From the NCBI RefSeq assembly GCF_019320115.1, contig NC_089595.1:108702158-108766157 (forward strand): 64,000 nt of DNA, read 5' to 3'. The notes beneath the pieces are model-generated. The model had not been told where the DNA came from. It made no database searches and saw only the letters and a program-made list of their open reading frames with translations. Origin of the DNA: Miscanthus floridulus. Taxonomy: Eukaryota; Streptophyta; Magnoliopsida; Poales; Poaceae. The position numbers and the translations under genes were made by a program. Positions 11,201-34,799 of this stretch are shown here, in pieces. The stretch's first letter is position 1; every line of letters starts with the position of its first letter.

Positions 11201-12318
11201 CCGTTGTTGGGCCTCGAGTCATGTTGAACGCATGCCTTACATTTAGCTGGCCGGATAAAGTACCTTCCGACCGCGAAGCTGGGAGATTTTTCGGGCCGAG
11301 TCGATTGCCCGCAACGCACTGTGCCAGAGCAGGTGTGGTAGGACACGGGGGCGGGATGATAAGGCCAAAGTGCAGTCGGTCGGCCCCCGGGTACATGTGG
11401 TTCCTGGCAAACTCGAGATTCCTGGAAAGTTGACTCGGTGATCAATATCTCACTTTAGCGGGTGAGTGAGGTTTGTATAAGGAACAAATCACCAGCTGGT
11501 TAGGAATCAATTCGAATCGCCATCGCTCCTGGATAGTGAGCACTTGACTTGAGTTACTTCATCATAGTAAATGTTATGGAACACTTGGACAGTTACAATG
11601 AATATGACAGTATGGAATTTGTTTAATGATCATTGGTTATCATTATCTGCTTAATCACATGTATACTCTAGTATAGGTGCAAATCTAGTCGGCAGGTTAA
11701 TAATAATTAACTTGGCAATAATGCTTCTCGAAAAGTTCTTGAAAGGCTAAAAATGCTTCTTTTTGCAAATGAGTCAGCTACCCTACTATAAAGCCCTTCA
11801 TAATCCTTGGTGTCATTTATTTTCGGTTATGTCGGGTAAGTCTGGCTGAGTACCTTCTTGTACTCAGGGTTTTATTCCCACTTGTTGCAGATGGGCAGAT
11901 GTATTACGGCTACTGTATCAACTGCCTGTATCTTGCGATGGGTGATGCTTAGGACCATGGGCATGGTCATTCCTTACGTCTCATCTGATGCTTTTGTTGG
12001 AGATGATCATTCGCTGGCACTATATTTAAACTCCGCGTGAGTGTGTGTGCGGTTTGAACAAATGACTTCCGCTACTTTTATTCGAACTGGTTTGTAATAA
12101 CTATGTTGAAACTCTGATGTATCTGAGATTACGAACTTTTATGTAATATGTGATGGTGACCGCTAAACTTATTACGATCTTGGCTGGAATGGAAGTTGGT
12201 TTGAAATCCTTCGGGATTTCACGGACTACCGGGTTATACGGGCTTAAGTTTGCTAAATCGTCTGCTCTGGCGGATGATTTTCTTACTTAATTTCGTATAA
12301 TTGGTCGGTTCTGTTACA
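8240..12318 (+). repeat. 3' LTR (4079 bp)
   Basis: It runs from TATAACACCC, a one-base variant of the common TGTAACACCC start, to GTTACA at 12318. Bases 10744-12318 repeat bases 1-1575. The interior has a GC-rich block (about 8990-9780) with short ORFs on both strands and no recognisable family, AT-rich sequence (9780-10650), and an acidic short ORF at 10655-10909. A TATA box lies at about 11786-11793. Confidence 0.95.
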
Positions 12319-14681
12319 AAACCGCCCTTTGCTTTCTTGAGAGGTCCTACTTAATCTAGCCCCCAGCAGGAGAAAGGCCAAGCGGGTGGAATGCAGATGA
12401 GGTTGTGGGCTGGCACATGAGCTTGTCTTGCGAACATCTAACAACTTTTGCATCTTCTGACGAGTTCTTCTACGTCTTTCAAAGCGGTTGACCAGTAGAA
12501 ACCAGTGTGGAATGCTTTGTCGACTAGTGTTCTTGAAGCGGCGTGATTTCCACAGTAGCCTGAGTGTATTTCGTCTAGGATTTGTTTGCCTTCTTCAAAT
12601 GAGACCTATTTTAGGAGTACTCTTGATGATGCGGCTCTTCTATATAGCTTATCTCCTACTAGGACATAATTCTTGCGTCTGCGGACGACTTGTGTGGCTT
12701 GCTATTTTTCCACTGGCAACTTATTCTCTTTGATGTAATCAATAAAAACCTGTGTCCATGAAGTGTTGATCACCAGAATCTGGTTGCCTTTGGCTGTGAG
12801 TTCTGTGGTTGTCTCACCGGGTTGTTTGATAGAAGGAGCTGATAACTCCTCTATGAATACGCCGGGTGGGACCTTTGCTCTACCGAGTCCAAGCTTGGCA
12901 AGAACGTCTGCTGCAATGTTGGAATCCCACATGACATGTAGAATTTCTAGTCCTTGGAAGTGTTTTTTGAGTTTTCAGATTTTAGCACAGTAAGCACCCA
13001 TGTTTTCTTTGGTGCAATCCCAATATTTGTCGACTTGGTTGATGACTACTGCTGAATCGCCGTATATGAATAGTCGCTTGATTCCAAGGGTAATAGCCAC
13101 TCTTAGCCCGTGTATCAGAGCTTCATATTCTGCTTCATTGTTGGTGGCTTGCCATAATATCTGAAGGACATACTTTAGTTGTCTTTCGTCTGGAGAAATT
13201 AGGAGGACGCCTGCACCGGCTCCGCCTAGCTTGAGTGATCCATCAAAGTACATCTTCCAATGATCAAGGATGGCGCTTGATATGTGTTGTTGAATTTCTG
13301 TCCATTCGACAACAAAATCAATAAGGGCTTGAGATTTAATTGCTTTCTGCGGGGTGAAATCGATGTTGAGAGCACCGAGTTCAACCGCCCACTTGGATAT
13401 GCGTCCTGTTGCGTCTTTGTTGTGTAAGATGTCTCCTAGTGGGAAATCTGTCCCCACGGTAATCTTATGGCTTTCAAAATAGTGACGAAGCTTGCGTGAA
13501 GTGATCAGTAGGGCGTAGAGTAGTTTTTGCATATGCGGGTACTAGATTTTTAATTCTGACAGTACTTCGCTGATGTAGTATACTGGGCGTTGTACTTTAT
13601 ACACGCGCCCTTCTTCTTCCCTTTCCACTACTATTGCCGTGCTGACTACAGTAGTAGTTGCTGCAATGTATAGCATCATGTCTTTGTCTTTCTTTGGAGG
13701 TGTGACGACTGGTGAGGTATGCCTTAAGTTTCTTGAAAGCTTCATTGGCTTCTTCCGTCCACTCGAACTTGTCTGTCTTCTTTAGTAGTTTAAAGAAAGG
13801 CAACCCTTTTTTGCCGAGTCTTGATATGAAACGGTTGAGTGCCGCCATGCAGCTGTTAGTTTTTGTACGTCTTTGATGTTTCGAGGAGGGCCCATCTCTG
13901 TTATTGCTCGAATTTGCTTGGCGCTTGCTTCGATTCCGCGATGACTGACTAAGAATCCGAGTAGTTGTCCTAAGGGAACTCCGAATACACACTTGTTTGG
14001 GTTCAATTTCCACCTCCACCTCTTCAGATTCTCGAAGGTTTGTTTTAAGTCTTCAATCAGTGTATCCGGGTTCTTTGTTTTTACAACCACGTCATCTACG
14101 TATGCTTCTACGTTTTCACCGATCTGATCACCAAGGCATGTTTGGATGGCTCTTTGGTAAGTGGCTCCAGCATTCTTAAGTCCAAATGACATGGTCCTGT
14201 AGCAGTAGGTGCCGAACGAAGTGATGAAAGATGTCTTGCTTTGGTCCTGTTCTTTTAATGCGATATGGTGATATCCGGAATAGCAATCAAGAAAAGATAA
14301 TAGGGCAGATCCCGCTGTTGAATCAACAATCTGATCAATGCGTGGTAGCCCGAACGGATCTTTTGGGCAGCGTTTGTTGAGATCTGTGTAGTCAACACAC
14401 ATGTGCCACTCGTCCGTGTTCTTTTTCTGTACCAGAACTGGATTTGCTAGCCAATCTGGATGGAGAATTTCCCTGATGAATCCAGCTGCCATTAGTTTTG
14501 TAATTTCCTTTTTAATTGCTGCCTTCTTGTCGGGAGAGAATCGTCGTAGTCGTTGCTTCACAGGCTTGGAGCCTTCATTGATGTCAATTCCGTGCTTAGC
14601 CAACTCTCTTGGGACCCCTGGCATGTCGGCCGGCTTCCAAGCGAAGATGTCCTTGTTGTCCCAAAGAAAGTTGGTGAGCAT
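12319..14681 (-). pseudogene. pol remnant: RT, RNase H, second RNase H, integrase start
   Basis: Read right to left, 14681-13850 encodes reverse transcriptase (FAWKPADMPG, then AYVDDVVVKT at the catalytic site). A frameshift near 13850 moves the frame to one reading RFISRLGKKGLPFFK. A further break near 13600 precedes the end of the first RNase H. The segment 13532-12975 holds a second, archaeal-like RNase H. Bases 12932-12702 encode the linker (LAKLGLGRAKVPPGVF). From about 12700 to 12319 an integrase N-terminus can be read in fragments (TLVDKAFHTGFYW), ending at the chromovirus junction. It is non-functional. Confidence 0.85.
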
Positions 14682-14687
14682 GAGTTC

Positions 14688-17300
14688 CTATTTTACCGAT
14701 AGGTGGGCACTGATGGTTGCTGTTTTTGTGGGATCACCGGTGCCTGGGTCGATTTGCTTGACGTTGGCTTCTTTTGGTGGTGCTAGGATGCTTGGTCTTT
14801 TAGCCGGTATCTCTAGTTCTTCTTGGCTTATTTCTGCGGCAATAGTGACTATTTCTTTTCTTCCATCGTTTGCCTGTGCCTTTGTTGCAATTTGGATTGC
14901 CTGTACATCACAGTCAAATGCGCGCTTTAAATCGCTCCGAAGAGAAAGAACACCATTAGGCCCTGGCATCTTAAGCAACAGGTACGGATAATGCGGTATT
15001 GCCATGAATTTTGCTAGTGCCGGGCGCCCAAGGATTGCATGATATGATGAATCGAAATCTGTGACTTTAAATTTGATGAACTCTGTGCGGTAGTTCGAGG
15101 GAGTCCCAAAGGTAACCGGTAGAGTGATTTGTCCAAGTGGCACTGCTGCCTTGCCGGGTACTATGCCATAAAAAGGCGTGCTTGTTGGTGTGATCATCCC
15201 GGCGAGTTGTAGTCCCATCTTCCTTAGAGTTTCTGAAAAAATGATGTTGAGTCCGGCTCCTCCGTCGATTAGCACTTTCGTAACAGTCATGCCAGCAATG
15301 GTTGGATCTAGAACCAATGGGTAATGGCCTGTGTTTCCTACGCTGGTCCACTGGTCTTCTCTTGAGAATTGGATTGGGTACTCTAACCAGTTAAGATATC
15401 TTGGTGTAGCAGGTTCTACGGCCATGATTGTTCGTAACGCTAGTTTTTCTTGATGTTTGCTTCTGGAGTCCGGAATCCTGGCAAAGATTACTGCTACTGT
15501 CCCTCTAGATTTTTGGAATCTCTTATCCTCACGGTTGTCTCCTTCTTTTTTCTGATTATCTTTATTGTTTCCCTTGCTATCTTTTCTATTGTATCTTTCA
15601 TTGAAGGTGTAGCAATTTCCGATGGTGTGCTTTTCGTTGGGGTGCAAGGGGCAACGCATGTTCTCGATGTCGTCATATCTTCTGGGCTTGGTAAATTTCT
15701 TTGATTTGTCAGCCATCACTACTGTGTTGTCTGGACCTCGCTTTCTCTCCTGATGTCTGTTGTTTCGAGGATTTTGCCTGTCCGGGTTGTCTCTGTTGTT
15801 CCTATCCAGGAATCTTTCTCTTGTTTTTTCTTCTGCAGTAATCATCTTTTCTACTGTTCTTCTGAATTCTTCATTATTCCTTGGGTTTTCTTTGCAGAAG
15901 TCTTGAAATTGCCACCTTGCCACGATTCCGTGAGAGAAAGCTTCGATTACTTCTCGTTGTGTGATGTCATGTACTTGAGCTCGTAGTTCGCCAAACCATC
16001 GATAGTAATTTCTGAGACTTTCACCTCCTTTCTGTTTGAGTCCTTTTAATTCTGCGTGGGTGATTGAATGTGTAATAATTCCCACAAAATTTTCACAGAA
16101 AGCTCTTTGCAAATCTTCCTAATTTCTGATTGATCCAAGATTTAATTTGTCAAACCATTGAAGCGACATGGTCTCTAGGGCCATGGGAAAGAACAAGGTT
16201 TTGATGTCATCGTCTCCTCCGGCTAATTCAATCGATTGTGAGTAAATCCTGAGCCATTGCTTTGGTTCGGTCTTGCCGTTGTACTTGGAGTGGTTGGACG
16301 GTTTGAACTTGTGAGGTAGTCGAATCGAAGCAAGTCTGTTTGCAAAACAAGGAAATCTATCGTGTGTTCTGGCTTCTGTATATTCTGATTCTACGCCCTC
16401 TTCTTGCCAACTGTCGTCTTAGTGAGAGTAGTTTTGTGTGGCTGTCCGAGTAGGTGCTCTGCTTCTGGCCTTTCTTGGTTGCTCGACTCGGTTATTTTGA
16501 CTGTGATTTCTTCGGCTCTCTCTGTTGTGACTTCCACTTGGTCCTAGTCTTTCGAAAGCAGACTTCCTTTGATTTTGATCTTCCTATTCATGAGATGTTG
16601 CCTTTCCGTCGTTTGTTCTAAAGACTGTTGATCGGAGGAAATCTCAGAGCTGTTCTTGTTTCTCATTGGGATGTGAGGTCACCCTGAGTTCTTCTAGTGC
16701 TTCTCGGATCTTATCATAGGGTGTATTCACTGCTCGTCCTTCGATCTCTCGTTCTGATTTTCTTCTATTATACTCGGCTAGTTCTGATTCATATTTGATC
16801 CAAGTGTCTTTTCACTGTTTCACACGGCGTTGTCGTCCTTGTTTCAATTTGTTCTTTCTTTCTCTCGCTTGCCTCTGACTCTTAGTCTCACCATCGTGCC
16901 CTTGGATAAATGGTGATATGTTGGACTCGGATTCATCTGAAGACCTTACGTCGGGTGCTTCTGGGGGGATCAATGGTGATCGAGGACGGTGAATCATGAG
17001 TACTTCTCTAGCGTGAGTTGTTCTGTCATCGTCGTTGATTTCCGTACTGCCAGAGCTGTTGATAACTTCAGTAGAGGTCTCAAAGTCATAGATGGAATCT
17101 CCTTCTTGGTAGGGTAGAATTGCTGTTGTCATATCGTCAACTAGTTGGGTGTCGTCATCCTCAGGAACGGTTCCTAGCCAGTGTATGATGCAGTCTTGAG
17201 ATGTTATGGTTAAAACAAGACCTTCCTGAGCTCCCTTCAGCGGCATTCTAAGCTTGGGATGAGTGGATCCTTCGTGCCATGTCTGATAAGATGTTGTCAT
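14688..17300 (-). pseudogene. gag and protease remnant
   Basis: The longest open part (16112-14688, 474 aa) covers the C-terminal capsid region (MQRAFCENFVGIITHS), a charged linker, a C-x-H-type knuckle region (MRCPLHPNEKHTIGNCY) and a protease with KVLIDGGAGLNIIF. Upstream, 16811-16113 can still be read as capsid (PMALETMSLQWFDKLN) but is broken by stops, including a TAG just before 16112. The N-terminal gag region with an acidic Ser/Glu-rich segment is 17300-16812. The pol fragment follows downstream in another frame. Confidence 0.85.
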
Positions 17301-17724
17301 GTTGTGGAGTCCGAACGGAAAAGGACCCGACTTCTTTGAAGTATTCTAGGTATACTCCGAGTAGTATTCTTGTCAGGTTGACGTCACGTTCCGGAGTTTT
17401 ATCAGAAAAGAACTCGGCTTCTCGAAAGAACTCGGATAAGACTTTGTTTCGGAAGCGGAACTTGAGTTTGAATCGGATGCGTGAATTTGTGAAAACTGAG
17501 TCGGATTGGACATTACGAGCTGTGCGAATCTTCCGGCAAGCTGATCTGTCGTTATCGTCGAAATAGGATGGTCTTGATGATGATCTGAATCTTCAAGGAG
17601 ACGGCCTTGGAGCTTGCCATCGTTGCCTGCCTCGCAGATCCATGAACCGAAGATGAAGGTCGATCCCTTCGAGAAGATCATGTTGTTGAGGTCCATCAAG
17701 CTCTCGGATGCAAAGTCGCCGAAA

Positions 17725-17743
17725 GCCCCTACCTGGCGCGCCA
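17725..17743 (-). other. Primer-binding site of Tat element
   Basis: On the minus strand, two bases after the LTR, is TGGCGCGCCAGGTAGGGG. It starts TGG and so pairs with a tRNA CCA end. I do not name the tRNA. Confidence 0.75.
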
Positions 17744-17745
17744 GC

Positions 17746-18149
17746 TGTCGATGTTTGACCACCGATAGCCTGCCATGGGGTACCCGGAGCAGTATGTTCA
17801 GGCTTCAGCGTATGCAGAACTCGATGGTTAACGCAAGAGACAGTCGATTTATCCTGGTTCAGGCCCTCGATCGTAGACCGAGTAATAGCCCTACGTCCAG
17901 TCGGCATTAGCTTTTGCGTTGGATTGATTATGAAGTGTTGTGTTATACAATTGTTCTGTTGAACTCTCGATCTAAGGAGCCCTGCCCTCCTTTATATAGT
18001 CAGGAGGTCAGAGTCCTAGTCGGTTTTACAATGAGAATTCCTAGTAGGATTACAGAGTAACACTGCTACTAAGATTACAGGGGAAGAATCCTAATTAGAC
18101 TAGGTCTTCTCCCTTCCTTGCGGGGTATCCCGTGGGTCCCGCACCGACA
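17746..18149 (-). repeat. 5' LTR of the Tat element (404 bp)
   Basis: Its minus-strand ends are TGTCGGTGCGGG and CATCGACA, with short terminal inverted repeats. It is adjacent to the primer-binding site. A TATA-like tatataaagg sits inside on the minus strand (about 17990-18000). No second copy is in the window. Confidence 0.85.
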
Positions 18150-18154
18150 GCTGG

Positions 18155-18268
18155 GCTTATACGATCGTAGATTATAAGTTGGAATATTATTTTTCTCTCA
18201 CACCAAACCAGCCAAACCACCCAGCAGTAAATAATCCACGATCGTTTACGACAAAATAAACAAGCTGC
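18155..18268. repeat. MITE of the cgatcg / gcttgtt family
   Basis: This short AT-rich segment shares motifs (ttttctctcacac, acgatcgt, aaccagccaa) with 19672-19805 in the opposite orientation. The ends are diverged and no clear target duplication was found. Confidence 0.4.
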
Positions 18269-18510
18269 ATGTCTAGGTGTGTATAAAACATTGTATATCT
18301 AGAAAAGTTAGAACAACTTACAATTTTAAATGAAAGGAGTAACTGAGGTACCTAGAAAAAATTATGCACCTAAAAATATTAGAATAACTTAGTAATTTAA
18401 ACCAAAGGAAGTAACTAACAAGGACATTTATAATCATTTTATACTTATCTTAATCTATTTTAAAAAGTGTTAATAAAATGTCATTTTTATAGACAAAGGT
18501 TACTATAGTA

Positions 18511-18623
18511 CCACTCCTTCCATCCATAATTATAAGAGACTTTGGCTTTTTTAGATATAAGTGTATAACAAAAACTATATATCTAGAAAATATAAAACGG
18601 TTTATAGTTTAGAATAGAGGGAG
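18511..18623. repeat. Stowaway-like MITE
   Basis: The left end resembles ctccttccatcc and the right end agagggag. It is flanked by TA, as in Stowaway (Tc1/mariner) MITEs. The interior is AT-rich. Confidence 0.5.
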
Positions 18624-18796
18624 TATATGTATGCATGGATAGTTAGCACTGTAGTGTATTGACAGCTTAATTAACGATGACAGCCAATTGGCAGTTTCGA
18701 TTGCCAGCTGTGGAATCAACAAGAATTAGACGAGCGATGAACCTGAGGGGGATTAAAATAGTCGAAAAAAGAAAAAGAAATGCGCCACACAAATAC

Positions 18797-19067
18797 TTTA
18801 AAACGCACGTGGGGCCCACAAAAAGGATGCTATAAATTCTTGCGTGCGCCGCCGAGCACAGACCGTTGTACTGTGAAGTGAAGGGAAGCGAAGCGGCGCA
18901 GAGCGGAGGGCCGCCGAGACGACAGGCGGCGGCCGTTCCAATCCTTCCCCGTCATCCCCCGCTACGTTTCGCAGCGATCCTTCCCCGTCTTCCCCGCTGC
19001 GTTTCGCAGCGTACGTTCTCGTGGCGAAGAGCACGAGGTACTACAGCCAAAGAGCGAGCAGAGCAAG
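18797..19067 (+). promoter_or_regulatory. Candidate NADH-GOGAT promoter and first leader exon
   Basis: TATAAATT lies at 18831-18838. Just upstream is cacgtggggcccac, which combines an ACGTGG core and a GGGCCCAC site II-like motif. A GC-rich stretch follows and ends in a donor-like AAG|GTATC at 19067/19068. A possible acceptor (atgcag) lies at 19895, so a leader intron of about 828 bases containing a SINE and a MITE is plausible. Transcript evidence is absent. Confidence 0.45.
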
Positions 19068-19131
19068 GTATCATTTGCTTCGTTTATTTCCACCCGCTGT
19101 CAGGATAAGTTGTTCTTCTACCACTTGTTTA

Positions 19132-19425
19132 AAAAAAAAAACTCGGCCTACGGTGAGCAGACAGCCCCCGCAACTTTGTGCTTAAGGAAGAAGACCTTCT
19201 CACGCAGGCCGAGAAAACCCCCGAACACCGTGTCCCGCCCTTACACAGGGGCCCGTTACCCTGTGAGTGGGCCGGTCCGTTTCCTGTGCTTTGGGAAACT
19301 CGAGACAGGCGAGAGGATTTTTTTAATAGGTACCGGAAATTCTGCCCTCATCAGGCCTTGAACTCCGGTCGGCAGGTTGAGGCCTCAAGCCTCACCGCCT
19401 GACCAGTCGAGCCGAAGCTCGTCTC
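19132..19425 (-). mobile_element. tRNA-derived SINE, minus orientation
   Basis: It is flanked by an 11-bp target duplication, ccacttgttta at 19121-19131 and 19426-19436. On the minus strand the right end starts with an RNA polymerase III-like box A (tcgactggtcaggcggtgag) and box B (ggagttcaagg) separated as in tRNA genes. The 3' end is a T-rich run next to the left duplication, as in grass Au-type SINEs. A diverged, 5'-truncated copy of the same family is at 25331-25800. Confidence 0.75.
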
Positions 19426-19671
19426 CCACTTGTTTATGCTACTGCAAACTCACTTCCGGTTTCTCCTTCTTTTGTTTGTTTGCTTTTTTAAATAAATTAT
19501 CATTGGTTTCATCCCCGGCAAGCTGGCTACTAAATTATAAGTTGCTTTAATTTTTTTTTTATTTATCTATTTTATTATGTATAAAAAAAATTAAAGCAAC
19601 TTATAATTTAGGGGAGGAGTAGCAGTAGCAAACAACGCTTAGCTTCTCGCAAGCTAATCAGCTTGTTCGGT

Positions 19672-19805
19672 TGACTGGTTCGTATCGTTGCTGGTTCGTA
19701 AAGAAGTACTGCTGGCTGGTTTTTATGAGAGAAAAAAACTATTCCGGCTAAAAATTTACGATCGTTTAAGACGAGTCATAGCCAAGCGAACCGGTTGAAT
19801 AGCTG
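19672..19805. repeat. MITE (gcttgttcggtt family)
   Basis: It begins gcttgttcggttgactgg and ends with an inverted-like agccaagcgaaccgg. It shares the ggctggtttttatgagag and acgatcgttt motifs with 18155-18268 and, more loosely, 40333-40458. It was probably mobilised by a hAT-type or similar transposase. The class is uncertain. Confidence 0.5.
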
Positions 19806-19951
19806 TTGCACCCAGAATTTTTTTAAGATTTGTTTCGGATACTTCAGGGGACCTCGGATTGGAATCTCAGCGTTGTCTGTTGCGGTTGCATGCAGATAAC
19901 TACCGGCGCTGGGGCGGCGGCATTCTCTCTCTTTCCCCACAAAACCGGGCA

Positions 19952-31718
<11,767 letters not shown>

Positions 31719-33170
31719 GCAAAGAAAGCATTTCTGTAAAACTGACTCTTTTGTAGGTAGATATGTGTTTCCCTTTTCACGCTGAAGAAAAAAGAAAATG
31801 AGATTCTTTTTAGCTCTAAAAGGATTAAAGAATGGGCTCATTTAGCAGAAACCGAGAGCCCGTGTGTTATATATATTAGGTTGAAAGCAGTAGGAAAATT
31901 TTTTTGGGTGTACATTTGTTGTTCTCTTCCTGTGAAGAAATACCGGATTTGTAGGTTTAGGAAAATGTATAGATGATATAGATGGGAAACTTATTAACAA
32001 TTGTTTATAAAACTGTACGGAGTACTCTCTTTTGTCTCTTTCCTCAGTGCATGCGTAAACCTGCTCGGGTGTGGATCTGTTGTGCTCCGTATATTATAGG
32101 GCTTCCCCAGTGCTCCAGTTTGGCCATTAGTCCCATCCTTCACGTTGTACCTGATCTCCATATCATACAGGTTAGTAGCTCTGCAGACCATCAGCATGTG
32201 ATGACACTCAAATTTCAAAAAATAGAAAACCCTTCAATACGATGTCGGATGAAGATAATTTTTATATGTAAATTGTAGACCTCGATGAGATCTACAACTT
32301 TGTAGTTTTAAGTTTTTTCATTTGAGGACGTTAAGATGCTCGAAAAAATAATATAAAATTTTGGCACCTTCCGAAAATATTAAAAGTTACTGTTTACCCG
32401 CAAAACCGCCCAGAAGGTTGGAAGTTGAACTTTTTCAATAGTTGGAAGGCCAAAGTTATCCGGTTTTGAAGTTCGAGGTTGAAATCCGGACTTTGGTGAA
32501 AGTTGAAAGGTGTAAATTGGACTTTACCCTAAAAATAATTTTAATATGTGTGACATTTTTTTTCTTCGCGATCGGCCATTCACCCGACATTCAACCACAT
32601 GGGGCTTAGTTTAGTACTTCGGTCATGTTCAGTTAAGTTTGAAAAACCAGCTGTTACAAAAAAACTAGCAGGTACCAGTTATTCTAAACTACCTCTCATT
32701 TCAACTCGAGCTCGAGGCCATTTTGACAGGCCTTTTACATTACTCCATCTCTATGCTGCTATTCATATATGGATCTACTCCCTATATAATGGAAAGAAGT
32801 TCTAGTTTCATCACAAGAAAGAAGACGAATCAATCAAAATTAGTACAATCAGTGGCAGACACACCGCCCAAACACAACCAACGCTTACCAAAAGGGTTCC
32901 ACATTAAAAAACAATTCTAAAAATAAGCGGCCATCTACGGGAGGAGAAAAACCGCATGTCGCCGATTCCAATGCGCTACATCCCTGGATGAACAACTTCT
33001 GACCGCGAAGCCAATGTGTCCCTCGAACATGACTAGCAAAATTTGTTTTTGGTTTCCACTTGTCAAAAACAAACTAATTTCTTGTCAACCAAAACGCCTA
33101 GCAAAATATGTTACCGCCTTGTCAAAGTGTTTATAATTTCTACGACCCGGCCCCTTCATTAGACAATTGG
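31719..33170 (+). other. NADH-GOGAT 3' UTR and intergenic DNA
   Basis: The first few hundred bases are probably the 3' UTR, although no strong AATAAA was seen. The rest is AT-rich. A segment near 32270-32330 (gagatctacaactttgtag) resembles dispersed grass repeats. No gene is recognisable. Confidence 0.4.
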
Positions 33171-33249
33171 CTGAATATACCATTTACATTAGCTGGAGGT
33201 GAAATTCCAAACATAACCTGACAACCTGCATAACAAGTCAAAGAAATAA

Positions 33250-33480
33250 TTTAGCAAATGAACACTCAAGAAACTACATGTGAAACATCCAGATAAACAC
33301 ACTTGCAACATGCGTCTAAAAAACAGATGAAACATTACGAACATGCGCTTGCAACATACGTGTACAAACCAATGTAACATATCGATCTACTTTTGCAACA
33401 TCTATGAAACACTTACAACATATCTCTAAAATATCTGAAACGCTTTAAATATACGCTTGCAACATGCGCTTCCAGCAAAC
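33250..33480. repeat. Degenerate gcaacat-type subterminal repeats
   Basis: Variants of cttgcaacatgcg and gaaacatc recur about ten times with irregular spacing. A GC-rich segment with meaningless ORFs follows (33480-33860). This looks like the subterminal region of a DNA transposon, but I could not define its ends. Confidence 0.4.
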
Positions 33481-34241
33481 CCTGGAAGGTGGGGAGCACT
33501 GCAAAGCGAGATCCGACATTAGGTCGTGGTGAAGGAGGATGGCACTGGGCGGGCGGCTGCGCAGGCCTCGGTGAGCGGCGGCACCCTTGGAGAGCGGCAC
33601 CCGCAATAGAGGCGGCAACAGCGGTTGGGCAGGTGCGGGCTCACGCGGCAAGGTGCTCCCGCGCTGGAGAAGGTCGTGACGGGTGGGTGTTGTACCTGCG
33701 GCGAGGTGCCCCTATGTTGGAGAAGGCGAGTGGGAGGGCGAGCGGTGGGGAACGCCACGACGGTTGCGTGATTTAGGAAATGTCGCTGTTTTGTTTTTGG
33801 AGAAACCATGAAGGAAGGTAGATGGAAGCAGGCTTGTTGGGCCGGTAACGTGCAGGCCTAGAAAGCGCAGCGTCCGACGCCCGCACCATAACATTTTCGA
33901 TTTCTACTAGCGAGGCTGTCTTTGGTAAGGATAACCCCTTCCTCGAAGAACCACACGAATGAAGAGTATGCTCCAAAGATAAATTCATGAAACTCTTTTT
34001 TTTTAGTGCACTGAAATCCGCCAGCCAGCCTACTCAAACTGAAACCCAATAAAGCTGCTGTGGTCTTTTGCTTCCGTGCTTGACGGTCGAGCAAAGCCAA
34101 TATATACAATATTAGTATATTACTAGGTCAGTAGGCGCGCTTCGCCGCCCCCGGATTCTTTAATGCATATGAGAGCAATTCTGGTTGCTTTGAACAGGGA
34201 ACCGTCTCACTTTAGACATAATTTAGACCAGTTGCTAGGAG

Positions 34242-34411
34242 CAGTGGCGGATGCACGATGCGGGATAAGGGGAGGCTAAAACAATGGAGATGTTGATTTG
34301 CATGAAGATTTAATGGTGAAATCAAGCTTTTGCTACCGTGATTAGGCTTGAAATCAAGACATTAGGGGGGGGCTGGAGCCCCCCCCAGCCCCCCCTTTGG
34401 ATCCGCCACTG
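34242..34411. mobile_element. hAT-type MITE with 8-bp target duplication
   Basis: The ends are CAGTGGCGGATGCACG and TTGGATCCGCCACTG, flanked by perfect gctaggag copies at 34234-34241 and 34412-34419. The interior has poly(G) and poly(C) runs near the right end that could form a hairpin. At 170 bp it has no coding capacity. Confidence 0.85.
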
Positions 34412-34799
34412 GCTAGGAGATTATATTGCGAAAAGAACGAATAATGACTTCGATAGTGAATGAGGTATATAGCACTATCAGAGTTGCTATGCTAAACAAT
34501 AAATAGACACAAATGCCGGAGGAAACAATTAGCAGCAACTAACCATACAAATGAAGAAGTAAACAATTAGCAGCAGTTGAACTGCTATTTTGACAAAGAA
34601 TTTGAAGTAGAATCTCATAATTGTTGTTTACATGAATGTGCTCAACATGATAATACATTATTTAAGAAAAATATATAGTCCTTCGCTTTTGGTAGAATGA
34701 GAGGACACGTAAGATTCATCCATGCAATGGATGCATGTACAACCAAGCTGCATGGCTCCACCCTGCAATACTAAGATCAAAGTTGCTAGTGTAATATTT

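Larger units (their letters stand above)
1..12318 (+). mobile_element. Ty3/gypsy chromovirus (Tekay/Del-like), left end outside window
   Basis: The order on the plus strand is partial 5' LTR (1-1575), tRNA-Met-type primer-binding site, two extra ORFs, gag, protease, reverse transcriptase, RNase H, integrase, chromodomain, polypurine tract and 3' LTR (8240-12318). Bases 1-1575 align without gaps to 10744-12318. By eye I count about 25 mismatches, mostly transitions (roughly 1.6 percent), so the insertion is young. The long LTRs, the LTR ending in GTTACA, the PBS and the C-terminal chromodomain are typical of the Tekay/Del chromovirus clade. The 3' LTR abuts the interior of a minus-strand Tat element's integrase region, so this copy jumped into that element. 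The target-site duplication cannot be checked because the left flank is missing. Confidence 0.95.
12319..18149 (-). mobile_element. Tat-lineage Ty3/gypsy element, 5' half, minus strand
   Basis: Read on the minus strand the order is 5' LTR (18149-17746), primer-binding site, gag, protease, reverse transcriptase, RNase H, a second RNase H and the start of integrase. It stops at 12319, where the chromovirus 3' LTR begins. The second RNase H-like domain (YFDGSLKLGGAG, later GDSAVVINQVDK) and the protease motif LIDGGAG are typical of Tat elements. The rest of the element, including its 3' LTR, must lie left of the window. It carries several stops and frameshifts and is older than the element inserted in it. 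Confidence 0.9.

Noticed and set aside
32270..32560. Possible small gene in the NADH-GOGAT 3' flank
   Set aside because: AT-rich, with no open frame. The gagatctacaactttgtag-type sequence looks like a dispersed grass repeat.
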